Source: Thinopyrum elongatum (taxonomy: Eukaryota; Streptophyta; Magnoliopsida; Poales; Poaceae). Taken from it: a DNA stretch of 64,000 bases. Positions 20,728 to 29,243 of this stretch are shown piece by piece. The position numbers were made by a program, and so were the translations under genes. The DNA is taken from positions 725,554,181 through 725,618,180 of the forward strand of contig CM022298.1 in the NCBI GenBank assembly GCA_011799875.1. Direction: 5' to 3'. Positions within the stretch are counted from its first letter, which is position 1. The number at the start of each line of letters is the position of its first letter. The notes below the pieces were generated by a model. It made no database searches, was not told the DNA's origin, and worked only from the letters and a program-made list of their open reading frames with translations.

Positions 20728-23432
20728 ATGGAGGAAGAACTCCCTCCATTGATTGATCCTCTCATTGATAGTGGCCATCGTGCTGCGATGTTAGAGGAAC
20801 GCTCTCTGTTACCCCTAGTCACTCGAACTCCTAAGCATGACTGGAAGATACATCCGGATTGGACTGAGAGGTACGGGTTTTATTAATTTTGTTCTTTGTT
20901 AGGTGTTTTTTCCGATAACAACTCATTGAACATTTGTGCTTTGTTCTACGCAGGTTGAAATGGGCTGGGCTTTTACCTTTCGCGCGTCTTGTTGAGGCCA
21001 CAGATACCAATACACACGTCGCCATTGACCACGCTTTGCTCACGTGCTTAACGGATCGATGGAGGCCAGAGACCCACACGTTTCACTTCCGTTGGGGAGA
21101 GATTGCTCCTACTCTGGAGGATGTGTCACTTTTACTGGGACTACCCTTGTCGGGTCATGCCATAGGACCGTTGGAGGCACCGGCTGGTTGGGACCAGCAA
21201 CTTGGTAACCGTTTCCAGAATATCTACCCCGGTGCTCCGGCATTAGCCGCGGAGAAGCACGGACCTAAGTTTGATTGGTTGGGGAATTTTGAGGTTTGTT
21301 CATCAATCACAGATCTGTCGTTTGTCTTCCATCTTCCCCTTGTCTTGCATATTCTCTATTTACTAATTGTCCATCTTTACTTATTGACTATAGATCCAGA
21401 GGTTTCCGGGGTATGGACAAGTCCCCATGACTGCGGTAGAGATCACTAGGAGCCTGGAGGCATACCTATTGTGGCTTCTTGGGAAGGTGATGTTCACAGA
21501 GAATCATGTCACCACTTGCACCGCACGGTACATCCCCATTGCATTAGAGATCGCTATAGCTACGGGCCCGGGGCAGATCACACAGAGGAGTTGGGGATCT
21601 GCTGTTTTAGCGGCTACATACCGAGCTATGTGCAACGGCTGCAGGCTAGAGGGGAAGAAGGCGGCCCTTCTTGGTTGCCCTCTATTTTTACAGCTGTGGT
21701 CCTGGGAGAGATTCTCTATTGCACGACCGAACATTCAGGTGGACGAGGCTTGGTCTTTGAACGAGCTTTTTGATGCTGAGGGCATCGACATGCCTACTTT
21801 CGGTATGATCTGGACACGTCGCCGGGTATGTGTCGTGTTATAATTTGTTGCATCTTCTATGTGTAAATCATGTCCTTATGTACACCATGACATAAACTAA
21901 CTTTTGGTTTGCGCAGAGACGCTTCTCTACTGAACAGACTAGGCGAGCCTACACCGCATTGAACGAGCAGTTTGATGTGTACACTGGGGTGATCTGGCAG
22001 CCGTACACGCAGGCAGCCATAGATGCTAGATATCCCGGCGGTATTTCTGAGCTTTGCACAAGAGATCGGGATTACTGGAGGACAAAATCGAAGATCATCT
22101 TCGATGTATTCGTCGAGGAGATGGCCCAACAGAGGGTCATGAGACAGTTTGGTCTTCGACAGTTGGCCCAGCCCCCACCTACTAAGCGTCGTCTGTTAGA
22201 CAATGTCCACAGGTACGTCTAGTATTTCAATGTTGGTTGGTCTTCACATTACGAAATACCAAAGAATTAACTAATCATTGCACACACAATGCAATTTCAG
22301 GATCACGAGGAAGGGGATTAACAGGACCATGGCTCAGTGGCAGGCACATGTTCAGACGTACGTTGCAGAGTGGGAGACTGCGACGACACATATTTGGGAC
22401 GAGGATCGCGCGTTCGATATGGCTGAATTTGATGCCTATTGGAATCAGTACAGTCAGCTGACGCGGTTAAGCATCATTAACCACCCTCAGAGAGAGGAGA
22501 TACCGGCCCCTGCTACGAGGGATACGTACCCGAGCTATGATACTTCGGGCCCTAGACAGCACGTGGTAACATATACTGAACTTATCTAATGCATCTAGTT
22601 CTTACATACTTTGTCGTGCAGACGTAATAATCTTTGATTTCATTTCAGGCTGACATGTCACTCGAGCTTCACGAGGAGGTGGCCAGCTATAGACGGCAAC
22701 TATCGTCTACTGCTCTTCTAGATCCTCATCCAGTGCACTCCTTCTTGACGCGCATGGAGGGGAAACTACGAGCTATATATCAGACCATCACGTGCACCCG
22801 CTCTACGGATGTTGTTCTCCAGCAGCCCCAGGTACGCCCGCCTCGTCACTCAACGGGCCAGCACCGACATCATCCACGTCCACGTGTAGACCATCAGTGG
22901 ATGAGTAGGCCACCAGCTCCTGACCAGGCCGGGAGTTCAGCGTGGCAGCACCACGATGATCCCACGTCGGGCCACGGGTTTCGACCACACCCACAACAGC
23001 ACGGTCCACCGCCGAGCTTCGTGATGCATCAACATCCTACAGGTATGTTTGTTCATATCTATTCTTTTCAATATCAATTGGAACTACTTCTTTCTTAATT
23101 ACTTATGTGGCCTCCCTGCCGCAGGAGCCTACGTATATAGGGCGCCTATGTCCGGACATCAGGCGTCCCATTCTGAATCCACGTTTGACAGTGCTCCGGA
23201 TGGTGGGCACAACACACAGGATCAGGTGTCGCAGCACATCACCAACTGGATAGACACGTATGGTTCTACTCCTTCACCAGATCCCACACAACCCACACAG
23301 CCCACGCAGGACACACAGTATGGCCAGGACGAGTCTTCGATTCCTCTTCGTAACATTCGGCGACCGAACAGGTTAGGCTGGTCGACGCCCCCTCCACCAC
23401 AGCCACGCCGCGGACGAAGAGGACGTGGCTGA
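20728..23432 (+). CDS. Plant mobile domain (PMD, MAIN-like) protein, seven exons
   Basis: Exons: 20728-20870, 20954-21293, 21394-21825, 21917-22212, 22301-22565, 22649-23042, 23125-23432. Every intron has GT-AG ends and every phase joins, giving an open frame of 725 codons plus stop. Exons 1-4 carry the aminotransferase-like plant mobile domain: RWRPETHTFHFRWGEIAPTL and EDVSLLLGLPLSGHAIGPL (exon 2) and ITRSLEAYLLWLLGKVMF (exon 3) are hallmark stretches. Exons 5-7 are a low-complexity tail rich in His, Pro and Gln, ending in a basic PRRGRRGRG. Known cellular PMD proteins (MAIN and MAIL1 of Arabidopsis) affect genome stability and transposon silencing, and PMD genes also occur in transposons. 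The role here, as accessory factor or silencing antagonist, is inference. ATG choice: the next in-frame ATG upstream (20671) lies in the minisatellite. No defect is visible. Confidence 0.9.
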
Positions 23433-23969
23433 TACTTATGCATTTGTGTGACGTATTTGTATGTGAGAGACATATTTCTACCTATGTATGCGAGAGACAT
23501 ATTTCGACCTATGTATGGGAGAGACATATTTCTACCTATGTATGCGAGAGACATATTACTATTAATTCGCATTGTTATTCGAGTCACATTTCCACACTGA
23601 CTGCAACACAACAAAGTACTGTAGTGATTGGCAGACTGTAGTGATTGGCAGACTGTAGTGATTGGCTGATTTGTTAATGACGGTGCTGTTTTTTATGCAA
23701 ACGGCGCTGATTTTTAGGCAAAGATTCGGCCGAGCACGCGGGTGTCTGCTTTGTCTGATTCCTGCTGTCTGCTTTGTATGATTCCTGTTGTCTGCGGTGC
23801 GGTGCCGTGCTGTTGCTACCGACAACACAGTGCTCCTCATCTTTATATACGAGATGCCATTGCCTGCTCTCTCACGCTCTTCTCTTTGCTTCTGCCCACA
23901 CTGCTTGCTCTTTCTCACTCTCTTCTCTATCGTCCAGCCGCACTTCAAAACACCAACGCGCTAGTCATT
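23433..23969 (+). promoter_or_regulatory. Intergenic region with repeats and likely GRF-gene promoter
   Basis: Contains about four units of a 27-28-bp repeat (GAGACATATTTCTACCTATG, 23465-23560) and three units of GTAGTGATTGGCAGACT (about 23620-23670). A TATA-like TTTATATA at 23842-23849 lies about 120 bases before the ATG at 23970, and a CT-rich stretch resembling a 5' UTR lies between. The promoter call is based on TATA position only. Confidence 0.5.
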
Positions 23970-24639
23970 ATGAGTTTGCCTTGCTCGGATCAAAGCATTA
24001 GGCCTACGAAAATGAAGAGTGCGAGTTTGCCTCGGGGGGTGGAAGTACTTCGTTGTTGGTGTGGCGATCTCTGTAAGGTGAAGGAGGTGACGGATTTTTC
24101 AGATTGGTTGGGCATGAAGTTTTTCATGTGCGCCAATTATGAGGAAGATCCACCCGTTGCTACTTCACCGTACATCAGGCCTCCGGTTTGTTTCAGTCAT
24201 GAAGAATAAACACGTTGTTTATATTATTGTTGATTTGATATTTATATTTCTATTTTGGTTGTAGTCTCCTCCGCCTCTGTGCATGTACTATCGTTGGATT
24301 GACACGAAAAAACCGGACTGGGCGGTGACCGAGATTCGTGAAAGAGGTCGTCGTGCATGGGCAAGTTTGGACCTAGAAGAGTGCCGCGCGAAGGCGGCAG
24401 CAGAGGAGAAAGTAGAGCAGGAGAGAGAGTGGCAAGAGTACTGTGTGAAGCAGAGGGCTGCTATTGACGAGATGAAGAAGAAAAACCGAGAAGAGGGACT
24501 TCGACTGGCGGAGGTGTATCGACAGCGACAGGAGGCCCATGAGGCTGAGAGGCAGATAAAAAAAGAAAGGGCTCGTGCAGCCAAGGCAGCAGAAGAAGCT
24601 GGTGATGGAAAAGGAAAATATCCCCGTTGGACTCAGTAG
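23970..24639 (+). CDS. GRF-type zinc-finger protein with coiled-coil tail, two exons
   Basis: Exon 1 (23970-24185) and exon 2 (24265-24639) join in phase 0 across a GT-AG intron to give 196 codons plus stop, with no internal defect. Residues about 27-65 contain CWCGDLCKV ... GMKFFMCANY, a Cys pattern matching GRF zinc fingers, which bind single-stranded nucleic acid in better-studied proteins. From about residue 85 onward the chain is a charged helix with heptad character, rich in Glu, Arg, Lys and Ala, ending KGKYPRWTQ. Small GRF plus coiled-coil proteins are frequent in plant genomes and often transposon-associated. It shares orientation with the PMD gene, with a 537-base spacer holding its own likely promoter. 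Its function in the MULE is unknown. Confidence 0.82.
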
Positions 24640-25562
24640 ATTTATGTTATTGTATCGTAACGTTCGCATTGCAGCAAGTTGTATCTTAAAATTCGCAGCA
24701 AGTTCTATCTTAATTTGAAACATGTTAATTTTTATGTATCTTATTTTATGCATGTATGTTGTAATTTAGATGTAGTTCTATCAAGTTGTTTGTACTGTCT
24801 TGTTGTACGAGCATTATGCTCTATCTAAATAAAAAAACTTGCACCAACGAGCAACACCAACGCCACCCCCTCGGCGGCCACCTCCTCTTGCCCAGCCAAA
24901 CCACCTCCTCCTCCTCACACCACCATGACTATAACTCACTTACACACAAATACCTATCCCATTGGAAAAAAATCACCGTAGGCTGGTGGAGATGGCTACG
25001 ATCTACTGTTTCTGTGGTTTGGTTTTCAAAATGGGTGGACAAATGAATAGATCGGCGAGGGGGGGCGAAGTGACAGAGAAGAACAAGACAGAGAGTTCGA
25101 ACTAGGAAGAACAGAGGAAGAGGAGGGCATAACGTTACGGGCCTGCTTGTTCTGCTCCAAATAAATCAATCCACCAGCTTTTTTTGAAAGTATCACGTTA
25201 GTTGAGTCTATAGGAAAGGAGTGCACATTGTAGACTCGTTGCATGTGCCGTAAGTGTCCTTTTAACAGTTTGCATGTTGCAAATAAGTAGGACCCGTAAC
25301 GTTATGCCCGCTCGGTACGTCCAGCCTGTGACTCCAGTGTGTCCGACTTGTCGCCGTCCGTGGCCGCGCGCACCACGATGCTCTCCTCGTCCGCTGGCTC
25401 CTGCACCAGTAGCCGACCCGTCCGCGCCAGGTCACAGTGCCAGTTTTGAAAAAAAATCTAAATCAGGGTTCCAGTCGGCCTCGGCGAAGCCGATTGAGCT
25501 TCTCGGCTTACCCACGGCCGACTAGACGTCCAGCAGGCCGAGTGGAGGGGGGATGGCAACCT
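24640..25562 (+). other. MULE 3' region without a supported gene
   Basis: Likely 3' UTR of the GRF gene (AATAAA-type signal near 24826) followed by non-coding DNA. GTCGGC/GCCGAC units begin near 25470, leading into the large palindrome. No open frame here has codon structure. Confidence 0.55.
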
Positions 25563-25671
25563 GTCGGCCTAGCAGAAGCCGACTGAGGCCTGTCGGCTTC
25601 CTCTAGGCCGACTAGAGTGCAGTCGGCCTAGAGGAAGCCGACAGGCCTCAGTCGGCTTCTGCTAGGCCGAC
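25563..25671. repeat. Perfect palindrome, 51-bp arms, at the right MULE end
   Basis: Left arm 25563-25613 and right arm 25621-25671 are exact reverse complements around a 7-base loop (AGAGTGC). Each arm contains two GTCGGC...GCCGAC sub-palindromes separated by TGAGGCCT or its complement. The structure merges directly into the terminal inverted repeat. Confidence 0.95.
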
Positions 25672-25755
25672 GGTGTATTATTTTTGCAAAATTTTCAAAT
25701 CGTGTATTATTTTTCAAATTTATTAAAAAAAATGTATTATTTAAAAAAAATTAGC
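25665..25755 (-). repeat. Right terminal inverted repeat of the MULE
   Basis: Reverse complement of the left terminal repeat, ending AAAAAAAATTAGC and followed by the TSD ACCGCCGCC at 25756-25764. Confidence 0.9.
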
Positions 25756-25968
25756 ACCGCCGCCTAGCTATCGTTGCGTGGGCGAATGACTGAATTGCAT
25801 ACCGAGGTAGGCAACCCTGTTATTGGTGATCGTTTCTTGCAGGGAAATGCTACACATAGGGTAGGAGAGGCTGAGCTGGGATTTTTTGATTGTCTAGAAA
25901 CAAAAATGCTACACGCACCGGCTGATTACGGGTTGCCACTGACCCTTCCAACTAACTAATCTTGCCCC

Positions 25969-27734
25969 TGTTGGGGAACGTTGCATGGGAAACAAAAATT
26001 TCCTACGCTTACCAAGATTAATTTAGGAGATGAACATCTATGAGAGGAGAGATTGCATCTACATACCCTTGTAGATCGCTAAGCCGAAGCGTTAAGAAAC
26101 GCGGTTGATGTAGTCGAACGTCTTCGCAATCCAATCACGATCCATCCCGCGATCTCCCGATCCAAGTGCCGAACGGACGGCACCTCCGCGTTCAACACAC
26201 GTACGGCTTGATGACGCCTTCACCTCCTCGATCCAGCGAGCGATGGTAAAGTAGTAGCTCGAGTCCTCCGGTAGCACGACGGCGTGATGGCGGTGGTGGT
26301 GGAGAAATCTCAGCAGAGCTTCGCTAAGCTATGCAGAGAGAAGATGGACTACGAGTGAGATGGAGGGCAGCGCCGTGGCATAGATGGGGTGCGGCTGCCC
26401 TCCCTCTACCCCTCTATATATAGGGGGAAGGGAGGAGGAGGGGGCTCCCTAGGGTTTCCCCTAGGGGGGCGGCGGCCACCACAGATGTGGGGGCGCCCCT
26501 AGGGAAACCCTAGGGTGGCTTGCCCCCCAAGCCAGGTGGAGGCAGCCCTAGGGGGGCGCCCTACCTCCTCTGGTTATCGTGGGATGGGGTGAGGGGGGCG
26601 CACAGCCCCTTAGTGGGCTGGTGTGCTCCCTCCCCTTGGCCCATGAGGTCCCCCAACACTTGCCGGGGCCCCCGAAACCCTTTTTGTTTCTCCTGGCCAT
26701 AACCCGGTACCCCCGGAACACTTCCGGACTCCAATACCCTTCGTCCTATATATCAATCTTCACCTCCGGACCATTCCGGAGTTCCTCGTCACGTCTGGGA
26801 TCTCATCCAGGACTCCGAACAACCTTCGGTTACCACCATAACAACTCAACTATACTCATATCGTCACCAAACGTTAAGTGTGTAGACCCTGCGGGTTCGA
26901 GAACTACGCAGACATGACCGAGACACCTCTACGGCCAATAACCAATAGTGGGACCTGGATATCCATATTGATTCCTACATAGTCTACGAAGATCTTTATC
27001 GGTCGAACCTCGATGTCAAGGATTCAGCTAATCCCATATGCAGTTCCCTTTGTCTATCGGTATGTTACTTGCCCGAGATTCGATCGTCGGTATCGCCATA
27101 CCTAGTTCAATCTCGTTACTAGCAAGTCTCTTTACTCATTCCGTAATACAAGATCCCGTGGCTAACTCATTAGTCACATTGCTTGCAAGCTGATTGTGAT
27201 GTTGTATTACCGAGTGGGCCCTGAGATACCTCTCCGTCATACGGAGTGACAAATCCTAGTCTTGATCCATGCCAACTCAACAGACACCCTCGGAGATACC
27301 TGTAGAGCACCTTTATACTCACCCAATTACATTGCGATCTTTGGTACACACAAGGTACTCCTCAAGTGTCGGTGAGTTGCATGATCTCATGGTCATAGGA
27401 ACATATACTTGACATGCAGAAAATGATAGCAATAAACTTGACACGATCATATGCTACGTTCATAGTTTGGGTCTTGTCCATCACATCATTCTCCTAATGA
27501 TGTGATCGCGTTATTAAATGACAACTCATGTCTATGGCTAGGAAACCATAGCCATCTTTGATCAACGAGCTAGTCTGGTAGAGGCTCACTAGGGACACGT
27601 TGTTGTCTATATATCCACACATGTATCTGAGTTTCCGATCAATACAATTCTAGCAAGGATAATAAACGATTATCATGAACAGGGAAATATGATAATAACC
27701 AATTTATTATTGCCTTTAGGGCATATTTCCAATA
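25969..27734 (-). repeat. Angela/BARE-type Copia LTR, reverse orientation
   Basis: A 1766-bp LTR that in plus-strand reading starts TGTTGGGGAACG and ends GGGCATATTTCCAATA, the reverse complement of the characteristic Angela/BARE LTR (which begins TGTTGGAAATATGCCC and ends CGTTCCCCAACA). The distal base pair is mutated (CCAATA for CCAACA). The adjacent AGTCTCCCACTTGC is the reverse complement of the polypurine tract, so this is the 3' LTR of an element transcribed right to left. Its partner LTR is not in the window. Confidence 0.9.
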
Positions 27735-27950
27735 GTCTCCCACTTGCACTAGAGTCAATAATCTAGTTCACATCGCCATGTGATTAACACCCAATGAGTT
27801 CTGGGGTTTGATCATGTTTTGCTTGTGAGAGAGGTTTTAGTCAACGGGTCTGCAACATTTAGATCTGCGTGTACTTTGCAAATCTCTATGTCATATTGTA
27901 GATGCTGCTACGATGCTCCACTTGGAGCTATTCCAAATAGCTGCTCCACT
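27735..27950 (-). mobile_element. Angela-like internal region, distal piece
   Basis: The sequence between polypurine tract and CACTA insertion, corresponding to the end of pol and 3' untranslated sequence of the Angela-like element. It ends CTCCACT, whose last three bases are the CACTA target duplication ACT. The element resumes at 50053. Confidence 0.85.
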
Positions 27951-28145
27951 CACTAGTAGAAAACAGGGCATCTGTCCCGGTTCCAGAGGGCCTTTAGTCC
28001 CGGTTCTGCAACTGGGACAAAATGATCGGCACTAATGCCCATTACTTTTAGTCCCGGTTGGCTTACGAACCGGGACTAAAGGGGCTCCACGTGGCCACTG
28101 TGGGGCGCCCAGGCAGGAGGACCACGCGCCCAGGCAGGAGGACCA
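27951..28145 (-). repeat. CACTA 3' terminus and subterminal repeats
   Basis: TIR CACTAGTAGAAAACAGG followed by inverted TTTAGTCCCGGTT / AACCGGGACTAAA units and a duplicated GGCGCCCAGGCAGGAGGACCA-type unit near 28105-28145. These are the usual transposase-binding ends of CACTA elements. Confidence 0.85.
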
Positions 28146-28219
28146 CTCATCAATTACAGTACTTAACCTCGAGTAAGCGAAACCGAATATGCACAAGACA
28201 GTAACACTCACTTGAAGTT

Positions 28220-28395
28220 GTAAGGAAAGAGTATTTCCCTTTTGATGTCGAAGGAACGCTTTGAGCAAGTTTTCCTCAGTATCTTCAACTATGTTTTATA
28301 CCGTCCATTCATTTATGGTATTTGGGCTAATGAACCCAACGTCATAGATTTGTCCTCTTTTGCATTCGACGATCTTCAATCTACATAATATAGTG
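28220..28395 (-). pseudogene. Truncated Ulp1-like protease exon of the CACTA element
   Basis: Read right to left, the segment resembles the start of the C48 (Ulp1-like) protease region common in grass CACTA second ORFs: a VGFISPNTINEW stretch, then SFDIKREILFPYNFK, with a stop between. The conserved catalytic His, Asp and Cys segments that should follow are absent, because subterminal repeats begin within about 80 bases. A deletion therefore removed the protease core. Identity rests on short similarity remembered from the family. Confidence 0.45.
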
Positions 28396-28458
28396 AGGAT
28401 AATTATATATACATGCAATGAACGAGCTGAGCTAGAGACTTAATTACAGAAGTAATAC

Positions 28459-29243
28459 TTACAGACAATAGCAAGTCGTGAGTTGTTTGTCGAGGGCGTC
28501 TTGATTGAATAACTGAAATAATTCCACAAATTCAACAGGCATCAGGTCGACTCCAATGAAGTCGTGCTCATCTTTAATTGCCACCAAAATACTGTCGGTC
28601 CCATCCTTGCTGCAGGTTTCCAAGTACCAGTCATGCAATCTTCGCATCATCGTTGGTAGATGCGGGAGCTGATCAGGTTTGACGAGAGGCTTCCCGTGTT
28701 CGTATCTAAAGACCTCTGCTACCTCAGCCATTTGAAACTATACATCATCGCCCACATAATCACCAAGAGTGGTACCGGGCGCTAGCCCCGGATGATTAGC
28801 GATATCGCTAGACACCTTGAGCGGGGGGCACGATTGCTTCTCCTGTTCGCCAAGCTGGGGAATTGTTTTCCCACTTCGTCTTGCAGCACTGGTAGTACTT
28901 CCCGACCACCGCGCTTGATCATATGTCTTTTCAATACAGCGGTCATAGTTGGATTGCGGCAGAGGCGGTGGTGGTCTCTTAAGGGCATCCAGAGTGCGCT
29001 TCGCTTTCACCGGATCTATTGTTTCCTTCGGAGGTGGACGTTTCCGTTTAAAATGGGCCTGCACTTCGGCAGCCACGATGTCCTTGTTTTCCTCGTCAGT
29101 CCTCTCATATGGTAACTTTGGAGAAGCCCTGAGGCTTGGACCAAATTTGAATTTCTTCCCGCCTGTTGTACTGCTAGCCGTCGGAGCGACGGCGGCTCTC
29201 TTCTGCCGTTGCTGAGGCGGCGGAGTCCGCTGACGCGCCGGAG
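28459..29243 (-). pseudogene. CACTA second ORF, C-terminal part
   Basis: A continuation of the frame at 33475-35453: removing the solo LTR and one TSD copy joins Pro-rich coding sequence in frame (PPPPP then ARQRTPPPQQRQKR). It encodes a basic, proline-rich segment, a KKFKFGPSL motif, then after an in-frame TAG (28738-28740) the segment FRYEHGKPLVKPDQLP ... WYLETC ... ELFQLFNQDALDK, characteristic of the region before the Ulp1 domain in CACTA proteins. The TAG is one C-to-T change from CAG. Role unknown; proteins of this kind accompany TNP2 transposases. Confidence 0.75.

Larger units (their letters stand above)
16416..25755 (+). mobile_element. Mutator-like element (MULE) carrying MURA, PMD and GRF genes
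   Basis: A 9340-bp element bounded by a perfect 9-bp TSD, ACCGCCGCC (16407-16415 and 25756-25764), the length typical of Mutator superfamily insertions. The termini are inverted: the left end starts GCTATTTTTTTTAAATAA, and the right end reads the same in reverse complement with one extra A. The terminal repeats match over about 90 bases and are backed by GTCGGC/GCCGAC palindromes. Inside, all on the plus strand, are a MURA transposase (17722-20460, one stop), a seven-exon PMD gene (20728-23432, open throughout) and a two-exon GRF-finger gene (23970-24639, open throughout). Minisatellites separate the genes. PMD proteins are known to be associated with plant transposons; this three-gene arrangement with intact accessory genes is the most striking coding content of the window. 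Confidence 0.93.

Noticed and set aside
25563..25671. Possible CRISPR-like or riboswitch structure
   Set aside because: It is a perfect palindrome inside a plant MULE terminal region; there are no spacers and the genome is eukaryotic.
25969..27734. A solo LTR
   Set aside because: The polypurine tract and Copia pol sequence follow directly and resume after the CACTA element, so it belongs to a larger element.
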